This document shows, piece by piece, positions 37,209 to 46,630 of a stretch of DNA of 64,000 bases; position 1 is the first letter of the stretch, and each line of letters opens with the position of its first letter. Origin of the DNA: Vagococcus fessus (GTDB lineage: Bacteria > Bacillota > Bacilli > Lactobacillales > Vagococcaceae); the NCBI RefSeq assembly GCF_003987565.1, contig NZ_NGJY01000002.1, positions 744,001-808,000 of the forward strand. The letters are read 5' to 3'. The notes beneath the pieces are model-generated. The model was not told the origin of the DNA, made no database searches, and was given only the letters and a program-made list of their open reading frames with translations. Made by a program: the position numbers and the translations under genes.

Positions 37209-38018
37209 TTAACTAAGATGTTTCTCTATCATAACCGCAACACCATCTTCATCATTAGATAACGTTTCATAATTTGCTGCAGCTTTCAATTTAGGAACAG
37301 CATTTGCCATTGCAACACCCATTCCCGCATACTCTACCATTTCTAAATCGTTCTCATTATCACCGATTGCCATTGTTTCCTCTTGTTTAATACCTAAATA
37401 GTCAGCCAACTCTTTTACCGCAATTCCTTTATTAGCCTGTTTATTAAGTACTTCTAAATAAAAGGGTGCGCTCTTTGTAGTTGTGTATTTATCAGTAAAC
37501 CAACTTGGCAATTTTGATATAACTTCATCTAAAATAGTAGGCTCATCGATCATCATCATCTTCACAATTTCCATATCTGCAGTCATTTGATCCACAGCAC
37601 GATAATGTAACGGCATCCCCGTCAAACTAGCTTCATGGATTGTATATGGGCTTATATGGTGATTCGCTGTATATATGTTCTCTCTATCTATGGAATGTAA
37701 ATGACTACCTAGTTGGCGAGATAAGGCCTCAATTTCAATAAAATTATCATACGACAAGCCATGTGATACAATTGCTTTTTTCGTATCGCACTCTTGAACC
37801 AAAGAGCCATTATAAGTAATAACATAATCACCTTTATCTTCTAAACCAAGTTCTTTTAAAATATTAGCAACCCCTGGATATGGTCTGCCCGTCGCAACAA
37901 CAATTTTTATACCTTGTTCTTTTGCTTTTGTAATTGCTTCTTTTGTTCTCTCTGTTAACTCGTGATGAGAATTTATTAATGTTCCATCAATATCTATTGC
38001 TATTAATTTAATTGTCAT
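37209..38018 (-). CDS. Cof-type HAD-superfamily phosphatase
   Basis: A 269-residue haloacid-dehalogenase hydrolase of the Cof/YidA type, usually phosphatases for sugar phosphates or flavin and cofactor phosphates. Motif I is AIDIDGTLINSHHEL with the nucleophilic Asp, motif II VVATGRP, and motifs III-IV near GIAVKELADYLG and AIGDNENDLEMVEYAG. The C2B cap lies between. The substrate cannot be told. It is 26 bases after the peptidase gene and probably cotranscribed. Confidence 0.9.
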   Translation of the reverse strand: MTIKLIAIDIDGTLINSHHELTERTKEAITKAKEQGIKIVVATGRPYPGVANILKELGLEDKGDYVITYNGSLVQECDTKKAIVSHGLSYDNFIEIEALSRQLGSHLHSIDRENIYTANHHISPYTIHEASLTGMPLHYRAVDQMTADMEIVKMMMIDEPTILDEVISKLPSWFTDKYTTTKSAPFYLEVLNKQANKGIAVKELADYLGIKQEETMAIGDNENDLEMVEYAGMGVAMANAVPKLKAAANYETLSNDEDGVAVMIEKHLS

Positions 38019-38044
38019 ACTATAACTCTCCTCAAATCTATTAT

Positions 38045-39739
38045 TTAAAATTTACTATCATCAACACTCTCAAAATAGTCACCAACTGCTCCCATGACCT
38101 CTTCTAAAGTTCCCTTATCAAATGGCGATTTTAAGTTTCCTAATTCAACTATCTCAGTAAATGTCTTAGTACCGCCAACTTTACATATCTTCATATAGTC
38201 ATCCCATGCACTAGAATCTTTTTCAAGATAATCACGTTGCCAGTATTGGAATGCACATACTTGCGCCAATGTATAATCAATATAATAAAATGGCGCAAAA
38301 AAGATATGCCCTTGTCTATACCAATAAGTACCTTCTTCTAAAAAAGGATCTTCCGAGTAATTTCGTTCAGGACAATACATTTTTTCCAAACGTCTCCATG
38401 TTGCATTCCGTTCCGCAGGTGTCATTTTAGGATTCTCATATACTTCATGTTGAAAATGATCTACTAACACACCATACGGTAAAAACTGAACCGCACTTGC
38501 TAAATGAGAATAACGATACTTCTCTGTTTGTTCTTTAAAGAAAAGGTGCATCCACGGCCATGTGAAAAACTCCATGCTCATTGAGTGGATCTCGCAACTT
38601 TCATTTGTTGGAAATACACACTCTGGCTGTTCAATCCACCGTGATTGATACACTTGAAAAGCATGGCCTGCCTCATGTGTCAAGACGTCAATATCACCAG
38701 ATGTCCCATTAAAATTAGCAAAAATAAACGGGGCCTTTTCTTTAGGAAGAAACTCACAATATCCACCACTTTGCTTACCTGGTTTACTTAATACGTCTAG
38801 TAATTCTCTATTGAGCATGCTAGACATAAATTCTCCTGTTTCAGGAGAAAGCTCTTTATACATCTGTAATCCATTTTCTAGAATAGTTTCTGGGGTATCT
38901 TTTGGTATAGCATTACCATCCGTATATTCTAAAGGCAAGTCATAATTAAATAATTTTTCTAATCCTAAACGCTTCGCCTGCCTCATATATAATTTTTCAG
39001 ATATAGGAACAACATGCTTTAAAATATCTTTACGATAGCCTTCCACCATTTGTCTATCATAATCAAGACGATTCATAATAGCATACCCCATCTCAACATA
39101 GTCGTTAAAACCAAGTCTACGGGCCATCTCAGTTCTAATATTCACCAAATCATCATAAATAGAATCTATTTTTTCTTTATTTTCTTTAAAAAAACTACTG
39201 CGAACTAAACTTGCTTTCTTTCTAATATTCCTATCCAAACTTTGACAATATGGATCTAGCTTAGGTAATACTAAATTTTTACCATCAAATTCTACCTCTG
39301 CTGTAGCTAATAACGATTCATATTCACCAACCAAGCTATTTTCTTTCTGAAGTAATTCAATAATGTCTGAAGAAAAAGTCTCCAGTTGGTTTTTTGCCAT
39401 TAAAAAGAACGGCTTTGGAAAAAATTTTCTTAATTCATTTTGATGAGGTGACTCGATTATCGCTCTATAGTACTCCGTTATAAACTCTTCATACCTAGGA
39501 CCAAATTCATCCCAATACTCTTTCTCTTTACTGTAAAATTTGTCACTATTATCAATAGAGTGTCGTATATTACATAACTGCTCCATAGAACTAATATCGC
39601 TATTAATTTGATTTAATTCTTTGGCAATTTTTACTGTACTATCCTCTGTTGCTAACTTCAATTCTTCTATTAATTTACTCATTTTACCGTTTATCTCATC
39701 GTAATTCGGACGTTCATACACAAAATCTTTAAATTTCAT
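38045..39739 (-). CDS. M3-family oligoendopeptidase
   Basis: A cytoplasmic zinc metallopeptidase of 564 residues that degrades oligopeptides. The zinc motif HEAGH is in DVLTHEAGHAFQVYQSRW, with the third ligand region in NESCEIHSMSMEFFTWPW. It belongs to the M3 group close to PepF but is shorter than classic PepF (about 600). The start MKFKDFVYERPNYDEINGKM is typical of this subgroup. It opens a two-gene unit with the HAD phosphatase. Confidence 0.92.
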   Translation of the reverse strand: MKFKDFVYERPNYDEINGKMSKLIEELKLATEDSTVKIAKELNQINSDISSMEQLCNIRHSIDNSDKFYSKEKEYWDEFGPRYEEFITEYYRAIIESPHQNELRKFFPKPFFLMAKNQLETFSSDIIELLQKENSLVGEYESLLATAEVEFDGKNLVLPKLDPYCQSLDRNIRKKASLVRSSFFKENKEKIDSIYDDLVNIRTEMARRLGFNDYVEMGYAIMNRLDYDRQMVEGYRKDILKHVVPISEKLYMRQAKRLGLEKLFNYDLPLEYTDGNAIPKDTPETILENGLQMYKELSPETGEFMSSMLNRELLDVLSKPGKQSGGYCEFLPKEKAPFIFANFNGTSGDIDVLTHEAGHAFQVYQSRWIEQPECVFPTNESCEIHSMSMEFFTWPWMHLFFKEQTEKYRYSHLASAVQFLPYGVLVDHFQHEVYENPKMTPAERNATWRRLEKMYCPERNYSEDPFLEEGTYWYRQGHIFFAPFYYIDYTLAQVCAFQYWQRDYLEKDSSAWDDYMKICKVGGTKTFTEIVELGNLKSPFDKGTLEEVMGAVGDYFESVDDSKF

Positions 39740-39892
39740 ATCTTATTTCATCCCCTCTAATGAATTTTTCAATTATCTTTTACATTATACCACTAGAATA
39801 ACTTAATACCTTGTAAATACTCAAATTCCTCGTTATAATTCATAGAGGTCTATCAAAAAAATAGAGATAAAAGAATAGAGGAATTTAATAAA

Positions 39893-41521
39893 ATGATTAC
39901 TGTATCTAATGTTAGTTTATTATTAACTGACCGTAAACTTTTTGAAGATGTAAATATTAAATTTACACCTGGAAATTGTTACGGTTTAATCGGTGCGAAT
40001 GGTGCCGGAAAATCGACTTTTTTAAAAGTTCTTGATGGAACAATAGAACCTACTACAGGTTCTGTAACAATGGGACCAGATGAACGTCTGGCTACTCTGA
40101 AACAAAATCACTTTGATTATGAAGAAGAAACAGTTCTTGCAACTGTTATGATGGGCCACAAACGCCTTTATGAAGTAATGCAAGAAAAAGATGCTATCTA
40201 TATGAAAGAAGACTTTTCTGAGGAAGATGGTATTAAGGCAGCTGAACTAGAGGGTGAATTTGCTGAACTTGGTGGTTGGGAAGCTGAATCTGAAGCTGCA
40301 ATGATGTTACAAGGTTTAAATATTCCAGACTCACTACACGACCAGAAAATGGCTGAATTATCTGCTGGACAAAAAGTTAAAGTGTTATTAGCACAAGCTT
40401 TATTCGGTAAACCTGATGTCTTACTTTTAGATGAGCCTACTAATGGACTTGATACACAATCTATTGCATGGTTAGAAGAATTTTTAATTAACTTTGATAA
40501 TACTGTTATTGTTGTATCACATGACCGTCACTTTTTAAATAAAGTGTGTACACATATGGCTGATTTAGATTTCGGAAAAATCCAACTTTATGTAGGTAAC
40601 TATGATTTTTGGTTAGAGTCTAGTCAATTAGCTGCTAAATTACAAGCTGATCAAAATTCTAAAAAAGAAGAAAAAGTCAAAGAATTACAAGACTTTATCG
40701 CTAGATTTAGTGCAAATGCTTCAAAATCTAAACAAGCGACTTCTCGTAAAAAAATGTTAGAAAAAATTACTATTGATGACATCCAACCTTCTTCACGTCG
40801 TTATCCATTCGTAGGATTTACACCTGAACGTGAAATTGGTAACGATTTATTAACCGTTGAAAATGTATCTAAAACAATTGATGGTAAAAAGGTCTTGGAT
40901 AATATCTCATTCACTTTAAATAAAGATGACAAAGTTGCTTTTATTGGTAATAATGATATTGTCACGACTGTTTTATTTAAAATTATCATGGGTGAAATGG
41001 AACCTGATACTGGTTCAGTTAAATGGGGTGTTACAACTTCACAAGCATACTTACCAAAAGATAATTCAGAGGAATTTGAGGGAAATGAACAACCTATCGT
41101 TGACTGGTTACGTCAATATGCAGGAAAAGATGAGGATGATAATACGTTCCTACGCAGCTTCCTTGGAAGAATGCTATTTTCAGGTGACGAAGTTATGAAA
41201 CCTGTGAATGTTCTTTCAGGTGGTGAAAAAGTTCGCTGTATGTTATCTAAACTTATGCTCTCAAAAGCTAACGTTCTCGTTCTAGACGATCCTACTAACC
41301 ATTTGGACCTAGAGTCTATAACGGCACTTAATGACGGTCTAATTGCGTTTAAAGGCTCTCTATTATTCAGCTCGCATGACCACCAATTTATTCAAACTAT
41401 TGCTAACCGTATCATCGCAATTTCTGATAAAGGTGTCGTCGATCGCGCTGAAACAACCTATGATGAATTCCTTGATAATAAAGACGTTCAGTCTAAAATC
41501 AAAGAATTATTCGCTAATTAA
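39893..41521 (+). CDS. ABC-F family ATPase (YkpA/YbiT type)
   Basis: A soluble double ABC protein of 542 residues without membrane domain, of the ABC-F class that acts on ribosomes. Domain 1 has Walker A GANGAGKS (Lys 40), signature LSAGQ, Walker B LLLDEPTNGLD and VSHDRHF. The linker (about residues 250-310) is basic and helical. Domain 2 has LSGGE and VLVLDDPTNHLD, but its P-loop reads GNNDIVTT (352-359), with Thr 358 where the ATP-binding Lys is expected and Asp for Glu after Walker B. The length fits YkpA/YbiT, not the antibiotic-resistance branch, though resistance cannot be excluded. Confidence 0.9.
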   Translation: MITVSNVSLLLTDRKLFEDVNIKFTPGNCYGLIGANGAGKSTFLKVLDGTIEPTTGSVTMGPDERLATLKQNHFDYEEETVLATVMMGHKRLYEVMQEKDAIYMKEDFSEEDGIKAAELEGEFAELGGWEAESEAAMMLQGLNIPDSLHDQKMAELSAGQKVKVLLAQALFGKPDVLLLDEPTNGLDTQSIAWLEEFLINFDNTVIVVSHDRHFLNKVCTHMADLDFGKIQLYVGNYDFWLESSQLAAKLQADQNSKKEEKVKELQDFIARFSANASKSKQATSRKKMLEKITIDDIQPSSRRYPFVGFTPEREIGNDLLTVENVSKTIDGKKVLDNISFTLNKDDKVAFIGNNDIVTTVLFKIIMGEMEPDTGSVKWGVTTSQAYLPKDNSEEFEGNEQPIVDWLRQYAGKDEDDNTFLRSFLGRMLFSGDEVMKPVNVLSGGEKVRCMLSKLMLSKANVLVLDDPTNHLDLESITALNDGLIAFKGSLLFSSHDHQFIQTIANRIIAISDKGVVDRAETTYDEFLDNKDVQSKIKELFAN

Positions 41522-41559
41522 AAATAACACCTTGATGAGGTTATTCTCAAAATGAAGAC

Positions 41560-41595
41560 AAACACATTGTTCCTTTGAATGATGTGTTTATTTTT
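41560..41595 (+). terminator. Terminator of the ABC-F gene
   Basis: AAACACAT pairs with ATGTGTTT and is followed by ATTTTTATC. A weaker AATAAC/GTTATT stem precedes it at about 41523-41545. Confidence 0.7.
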
Positions 41596-41840
41596 ATCTA
41601 TTTTTAAAACACCTTTGTCAATAAGCACTGATGAGTTAAATTAACTATAAATAAACTGGAATTCTTTCTCTCATAGTATTTTTTTATTGTTTCCACTAAC
41701 TTATTCATGATAACTATTCTTAATTTCATACTTTCAAATAATTAAAAACCTCATGATACACGTTTTCAAATTTTTATATGTATGTTTTTAACTACAACCT
41801 TCCTATAGGAAAAAAAATATGTAATTTAATACCTAAAATA

Positions 41841-41880
41841 AAAAAGAACTGATGAATCAATTTTAGATTCATCAGTTTTT
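41841..41880 (-). terminator. Terminator of purA
   Basis: AACTGATGAATC (41847-41858) with GATTCATCAGTT (41866-41877); on the minus strand it runs into a TTCTTTTTTATTTT tract. Confidence 0.85.
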
Positions 41881-41901
41881 TAAATTATAAAGTCTTTTTA
41901 A

Positions 41902-43194
41902 TTACATTTGTGCCCAAATATCCTCTAAAACATTTGTTTGAGTTCTATCTGGTCCTACAGAAAATGTTGAAATTCTAACACCAACAAGTTCAGAAACTCG
42001 TTTAACATAATGACGCGCGGTTTCGGGTAACTCTTCCAACGTCTTACATGCCGTAACGTCTTCAGACCATCCTGGCATTTCTTCAAATATAGGTTTACAA
42101 CGTTCTAATTCTTTCAAACTAGCAGGATAGTAATTGATTACTTTTCCATCTAATTCATATGCTGTACATATTTTGACAGTTTCTAACCCACTTAATACAT
42201 CAATTGAATTAAGTGATAGATTCGTAATTCCTGACACTCGCTTAGAATGGTTCATAACAACTGCATCAAACCAACCAACACGACGTGGACGTCCTGTTAC
42301 AGTCCCAAACTCACGTCCAACCGTACGAATTTGTTCACCTACTTCATCAAATAATTCTGTTGGAAATGGTCCATCACCTACACGTGAAGTATACGCTTTA
42401 CATACGCCTATAACTTTATTAATTTTAGCTGGTCCTACACCACCTCCAACAGTTGTTCCTCCTGCAATAGGATTAGATGAGGTAACGAACGGATATGTTC
42501 CGTGATCAATGTCTAACATAACACCTTGTGCACCTTCAAATAAAACATTTTTATTATTATCTAAAGCTTCATTTACTAAATAAGAAGTATCAGTAACATA
42601 TTGTTTAATTTGTTGTCCATACTCATAATACTCTTCAAAAATATCATCAAAATTCAAAGCTTCTCCATCATACATTTTTGTAAACATACGATTTTTTTCA
42701 TCTAGATTAATGCGTAAGCGTTCTTCAAAAATTTCTTTATCTAATAAATCAGCCATTCTAATACCTACACGTGCAGCTTTATCCATGTATGCTGGACCTA
42801 TACCTTTATTAGTCGTTCCAATTTTATTATCACCCTTTGATTCTTCTTGATAAGTGTCCAATTGAATATGATATGGCAAAATGATATGGCAGCGATCTGA
42901 AATACGTAAATTATCAGTATTAATCCCACGATCATGCAAGTATTTTAATTCTGTTACGATAGATTTAGGATTTACAACTACACCATTTCCAATTACGCTA
43001 ATTTTCTCCTTGTAAAAGATCCCTGAAGGGATTAACTGTAATTTAAATGTTTCACCATCAAATTTAATTGTGTGCCCTGCATTATCCCCACCTTGATAAC
43101 GTGAAATAACCTCTGCATTCTCACTTAAAAAGTCTGTAATTTTACCTTTACCTTCATCGCCCCATTGAGTCCCTACAACTACTACTGATGACAT
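41902..43194 (-). CDS. purA: Adenylosuccinate synthetase
   Basis: PurA joins IMP and aspartate with GTP on the way to AMP. The 430 residues start [20 protein letters not shown] with the GDEGKGK P-loop-like motif and catalytic Asp. They have [27 protein letters not shown] and [12 protein letters not shown]. Length is normal. It ends the origin-proximal minus-strand row and has its own promoter. Confidence 0.98.
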   Translation of the reverse strand: MSSVVVVGTQWGDEGKGKITDFLSENAEVISRYQGGDNAGHTIKFDGETFKLQLIPSGIFYKEKISVIGNGVVVNPKSIVTELKYLHDRGINTDNLRISDRCHIILPYHIQLDTYQEESKGDNKIGTTNKGIGPAYMDKAARVGIRMADLLDKEIFEERLRINLDEKNRMFTKMYDGEALNFDDIFEEYYEYGQQIKQYVTDTSYLVNEALDNNKNVLFEGAQGVMLDIDHGTYPFVTSSNPIAGGTTVGGGVGPAKINKVIGVCKAYTSRVGDGPFPTELFDEVGEQIRTVGREFGTVTGRPRRVGWFDAVVMNHSKRVSGITNLSLNSIDVLSGLETVKICTAYELDGKVINYYPASLKELERCKPIFEEMPGWSEDVTACKTLEELPETARHYVKRVSELVGVRISTFSVGPDRTQTNVLEDIWAQM

Positions 43195-43236
43195 ATGAAC
43201 ACCTCATTCTCATTTTTTAGATTCAATTCCTTATCT

Positions 43237-43280
43237 ATTTTAACAATGCACCTTTTAAAAATCAACTAAATTCGAACGAT
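43237..43280 (-). promoter_or_regulatory. Promoter of purA with a possible PurR box
   Basis: On the minus strand TTGATT (43260-43265), 17 bases, TAAAAT (43237-43242). Just upstream, AAATTCGAACGAT (43268-43280) partly matches the PurR box with core CGAAC. A better core, CCCCGAACATT, lies at 43312-43322. Purine control is inferred from these cores only. Confidence 0.5.
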
Positions 43281-43320
43281 AATAAAATGATTAGCACTTC
43301 AAATCACCTAACCCCGAACA

Positions 43321-44688
43321 TTAAAACTCTGGCCTAGTTGAAAGGGAAGAAAACTTATTATATTCTTTAATAAAGAGTAATTCTACGGTACCCCTTGCAC
43401 CACTTCTATTTTTTTCAATGATGACTTCTACTATATTATTATCTTCTTTTTCTTCTGAATTTTCATCGTCACCTTCTTCATCTCGATAATAATCATCTCG
43501 GTAGAGAAAAGCAACTATATCTGCATCTTGTTCGATTGAACCTGACTCACGTATATCACTTAGTACCGGTCTTTTATCTTGCCTTTGTTCTACTCCACGA
43601 GATAACTGAGATAACGCTATCACTGGGACTTTTAGTTCCTTTGCTAATTTCTTTAATTGTCTAGAAATATCTGACACTTCTTGTTGTCTATTTTCTTTTC
43701 CAGTACCTTCAATGAGTTGTAAATAATCAATTAGTATTAAACCAAGATTACCTTTTTCTTGAGCTAACTTACGACACTTCGCTCTTATTTCTGTAATTTT
43801 AATACCTGGAGTATCATCAATATAAATATCTGCCTTTGACAAACTTCCCATTGCCATAACTAAACTTTGCCATTCAGACTCTGTCAACTGCCCAGTTCTT
43901 AAGTTATGTGCCTCAATCGTCCCTTCTGCACACAACATCCGGTTGACAAGAGAGGTTGCTCCCATTTCCAAACTAAATATAGCAACTGCTTGATCTGTTT
44001 TCGTCCCTACATTTTGAGCTATATTTAAGGCGAACGCTGTTTTTCCTACTGCAGGCCGGGCAGCTAGGATTATCAGCTCTTCTGGTTGCAACCCCGCTGT
44101 CATCTTGTCTAACGCTTGGTAACCTGTTGGCAACCCTGTTATCTCTTCTTCTTGTTGCGACAACCTGTCAATTTCAGCAAAACTATCATTCAGAACTTCA
44201 GAAATAGACAAAAACTCATTTCTTTTTCTGTTTTCTGACACTTCTAAAATCCGTTTTTCTGCCTCATCAAGGATATTGCCAACTTCATCGCTTTGCTCAT
44301 AGCCTTGTGATACTATATCTGTTGCAGTCTGAATCAAATTTCTTAACAATGATTTTTGTTCTACTATTTTGGCGTAATGTACAACATTTGCAGCTGTGGG
44401 AACCGACATTGCTAGATCTGATAGATATGTTACCCCACCAATATCTTCTAATAAATTTAAGTTCTCTAATTTATCTTTTATTGTAATAGTGTCTATTGCA
44501 TCTCCACTGTCAGTTAACTTTATCATCGTTTCGAAAATCAATTGATTGCTTCTACGATAAAAATCAGCTGGCTTTAAATACTCCATCGCCTCAACTATAG
44601 TGTCAGAATCTAATAATATTGACCCTAATACTGCTTGTTCTGCTTCAATACTTTGAGGTGGAACTCTATCATGTAACATTTCATCCAT
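43321..44688 (-). CDS. dnaC: Replicative DNA helicase (DnaB-type, DnaC in Firmicutes)
   Basis: The hexameric 5'-3' helicase of the replication fork, 455 residues. I start at MDEMLHDRVPPQSIEAEQAV, six bases after GGGAGAG; an ATG five codons upstream would contain that site. The N-terminal primase-interacting domain and the RecA-like domain are visible: Walker A AARPAVGKTAFALNIA, Walker B LILIDYLQLIEG, VIALSQLSRGVEQR. No intein insertion. Confidence 0.97.
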   Translation of the reverse strand: MDEMLHDRVPPQSIEAEQAVLGSILLDSDTIVEAMEYLKPADFYRRSNQLIFETMIKLTDSGDAIDTITIKDKLENLNLLEDIGGVTYLSDLAMSVPTAANVVHYAKIVEQKSLLRNLIQTATDIVSQGYEQSDEVGNILDEAEKRILEVSENRKRNEFLSISEVLNDSFAEIDRLSQQEEEITGLPTGYQALDKMTAGLQPEELIILAARPAVGKTAFALNIAQNVGTKTDQAVAIFSLEMGATSLVNRMLCAEGTIEAHNLRTGQLTESEWQSLVMAMGSLSKADIYIDDTPGIKITEIRAKCRKLAQEKGNLGLILIDYLQLIEGTGKENRQQEVSDISRQLKKLAKELKVPVIALSQLSRGVEQRQDKRPVLSDIRESGSIEQDADIVAFLYRDDYYRDEEGDDENSEEKEDNNIVEVIIEKNRSGARGTVELLFIKEYNKFSSLSTRPEF

Positions 44689-44751
44689 TCTTATCTCTCC
44701 CATATACTTCCACTTACTGAATAAAAAAGAAAAAGCGAATTTCCATTCGCT

Positions 44752-45204
44752 CTATTCTGATATAACATGCACACGTAATACTGCTATTACATCATGATGT
44801 AATTTAACAGGAACATTTCTAAAACCTAATGTTCTTATAGGTTCAGGCAAATCCATTTTTCTTTTATCTAATTTTATTCCATGTTGTTTATTTAACGCTT
44901 CTGCTATTTGCTTAGATGGTATTGAACCAAATAACCTTGAATCTTCTCCTGACTTTGCTTTAATTAAAACTTCAAACCCTTCTTCTTCTATCTTAAATTT
45001 CAACTGCTCTGCTTCTTTTTTTATATTTTCTTCAATCTTTTCTTGAGCTTTTTTCTTACCTTTCAATTCACTTATTGTTGTTGAATTTGCTTCTTTAGCT
45101 AACCCCTTTTTTATAAGAAAATTTTGAGCATATCCTGATGACACTTCTTTAACTTCACCTTTTTTACCTTGTCCTTTGACATCTGTTATAAATACAACTT
45201 TCAT
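44752..45204 (-). CDS. rplI: 50S ribosomal protein L9
   Basis: L9 bridges neighbouring ribosomes and affects frame maintenance. I start at MKVVFITDVKGQGKKGEVKE (150 residues) because AGAGGTG lies just before; an ATG three codons earlier overlaps the site. The long central helix and the C-terminal domain (HHDVIAVLRVHVISE) are normal. In related genomes gdpP lies between rpsR and rplI; here it does not. An extended -10 (TGGTAGAAT) lies upstream at about 45242-45250. Confidence 0.96.
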   Translation of the reverse strand: MKVVFITDVKGQGKKGEVKEVSSGYAQNFLIKKGLAKEANSTTISELKGKKKAQEKIEENIKKEAEQLKFKIEEEGFEVLIKAKSGEDSRLFGSIPSKQIAEALNKQHGIKLDKRKMDLPEPIRTLGFRNVPVKLHHDVIAVLRVHVISE

Positions 45205-45285
45205 TCCATACACCTCTTTTTTATTGTCTAATATAAGTATATTCTACCATACTTACTTGATTTCTCACATCAATTGGTTATTCTA

Positions 45286-45339
45286 TTTTTGTTTAAAGCA
45301 AAGATGTTTCACGTGGAACATCCTTGCTTTAAACAAAAA
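45286..45339. other. parS-type ParB site inside a 54-bp inverted repeat
   Basis: TGTTTCACGTGGAACA (45305-45320) matches the ParB/Spo0J site TGTTNCACGTGAAACA exactly when read on the minus strand. It is the centre of a 54-bp inverted repeat with only two mismatched pairs (TTTTTGTTTAAAGCAA at one end, its complement at the other). Such sites near oriC load ParB and SMC for chromosome segregation. It lies in the gap between rpsR and rplI. Confidence 0.85.
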
Positions 45340-45364
45340 AGGAGTAATGCAATTGCATTACTCC
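45335..45364 (-). terminator. Terminator after rpsR
   Basis: A perfect 24-bp palindrome (45341-45364, GGAGTAATGCAA and its complement) followed on the minus strand by TTTTTT. The T run is shared with the end of the parS inverted repeat. Confidence 0.85.
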
Positions 45365-45372
45365 TAATAAGA

Positions 45373-45618
45373 TTATTGTTCGTCTGCAACGAATGGTAAT
45401 AATCCCATAATACGTGCACGTTTAATTGCAACTGTTAAAGTACGTTGATGTTTAGCACATGTACCTGTTACACGACGTGGTAAAATTTTACCTCTTTCAG
45501 AAATAAATCTGCTTTTTAGTAATTCTACCTCTTTATAATCAACGTGGTCTGCATGGTTAGCACAGAAGTAACAAACTTTACGTCTTTTTCTTCCGCCGCC
45601 TCTTCTTTGTTGAGCCAT
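45373..45618 (-). CDS. rpsR: 30S ribosomal protein S18
   Basis: S18 pairs with S6 on the platform of the 30S subunit. The product starts [20 protein letters not shown] and is 81 residues long; the second of two adjacent ATGs is better spaced from AGGAGG. It has three Cys (CYFC and TGTCAKH), as common in Firmicutes. Third gene of the rpsF-ssb-rpsR operon. Confidence 0.97.
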   Translation of the reverse strand: MAQQRRGGGRKRRKVCYFCANHADHVDYKEVELLKSRFISERGKILPRRVTGTCAKHQRTLTVAIKRARIMGLLPFVADEQ

Positions 45619-45639
45619 CATTTTGCCTCCTCTTCTATT

Positions 45640-46164
45640 TTAGAATGGTAAATCATCATCGGATATATCAATTTTCGCAGCATTCCCGAAAGGATCGCTG
45701 TCTCTCGAAAAACTTGGCATATCTTTTGAATAGGATGATGAAGACTGGTCAAATGATGGTGCTCCACCTTGTTGCTGATAACTAGGTGCACTTGCACCTT
45801 GGTTATTATCAAAACGTGGTTCTTGTATTCTTTGCTCATTAACATTTTTAGATTCTAACATTTGGAAATTTTCACAGATAACTTCTGTTCTATAAACTTT
45901 TTGACCTTGTTGATTATCATAACTACTCGTTTGAATACGACCAGTTACCCCTATCAAAGAGCCTTTTCGTGTATAATTCGCTAATGTTTCAGCGGGCTTT
46001 CTCCAAATTACACAATTAATGAAGTCAGCTTCTCTGTTCCCACTTTGGTTAGTGAAATTTCTGTTTACAGCTAACGTAAAACTAGCAACAGCTGAGCCAT
46101 TAGAAGTGTATCTTAAATCAGGATCTTTTGTTAATCTGCCGACAAGTACAACATTATTAATCAT
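45640..46164 (-). CDS. ssb: Single-stranded DNA-binding protein
   Basis: SSB coats single-stranded DNA at forks and in repair. I start at [20 protein letters not shown] (174 residues), the universal SSB start; a longer in-frame ATG exists upstream. The OB fold (to about residue 105) is followed by a Gln/Ser/Gly-rich linker and the protein-interaction tip DISDDDLPF. It lies between rpsF and rpsR as usual. Confidence 0.98.
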   Translation of the reverse strand: MINNVVLVGRLTKDPDLRYTSNGSAVASFTLAVNRNFTNQSGNREADFINCVIWRKPAETLANYTRKGSLIGVTGRIQTSSYDNQQGQKVYRTEVICENFQMLESKNVNEQRIQEPRFDNNQGASAPSYQQQGGAPSFDQSSSSYSKDMPSFSRDSDPFGNAAKIDISDDDLPF

Positions 46165-46183
46165 ATCTCCATCCCCTTCCGTC

Positions 46184-46207
46184 AAAATGTTTCACGTGAA
46201 ACATTTT
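46184..46207. other. Perfect parS-type ParB site between ssb and rpsF
   Basis: TGTTTCACGTGAAACA (46188-46203) equals the Bacillus parS consensus and extends to a perfect 24-bp palindrome (46184-46207). It touches the rpsF stop codon. With the site at 45305 it is one of two in about 900 bases, 9 kb from dnaA. Confidence 0.92.
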
Positions 46208-46505
46208 AGTTTTCTTCTTTAACGATCATGTGACGTAAGATTCCGTCATTGATTTTAGCTAAGCGATCAAATTCATTGATTCCGTCAGCTGTTGTTGAAG
46301 AAACTTTTACGATGTGGTAGATACCTTCACGGCAATCTTTGATTTCGTATGCTAAACGACGTTTTTCCCAATCTTTCGATTCTAAAACGTCAGCACCATT
46401 ATCTTTTAAGATAGCGTCAAAACGTTCTACTAATGCAGTTTTAGCTTCCTCATCAATGTTTGGACGAATAATATACATGATTTCATAATTCGTTGCTTTG
46501 TTCAT
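46206..46505 (-). CDS. rpsF: 30S ribosomal protein S6
   Basis: S6 binds S18 and 16S rRNA. The 99 residues begin [20 protein letters not shown] and contain [20 protein letters not shown]. Normal length. First gene of its operon, with AGGAGGTG and a leader of about 85 bases that can form a GCTCTA/TAGAGC hairpin. Confidence 0.97.
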   Translation of the reverse strand: MNKATNYEIMYIIRPNIDEEAKTALVERFDAILKDNGADVLESKDWEKRRLAYEIKDCREGIYHIVKVSSTTADGINEFDRLAKINDGILRHMIVKEEN

Positions 46506-46594
46506 TGATATTTCACCTCCTTATGGACTTTGGCTCTAATATTTATAATAGAGCAAGGAAAGTATATCTATAAATAGACTACTAACATCTTGCT

Positions 46595-46623
46595 ATTATA
46601 CACTCTATACACTTGAAAATCAA
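46595..46623 (-). promoter_or_regulatory. Promoter of the rpsF-ssb-rpsR operon
   Basis: On the minus strand TTGATT (46618-46623), 17 bases, TATAAT (46595-46600), immediately after gyrA. Confidence 0.75.
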
Positions 46624-46630
46624 GCATTGT

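Larger units (their letters stand above)
41522..41901. other. Intergenic stretch between the ABC-F gene and purA
   Basis: These 380 bases hold no credible gene. Two hairpins mark its ends: AAACACAT (41560-41567) with ATGTGTTT (41582-41589) plus T run for the ABC-F gene, and the purA terminator at 41841-41880. The middle part (about 41600-41840) is very AT-rich, and I see no structure or motif in it. Confidence 0.7.
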
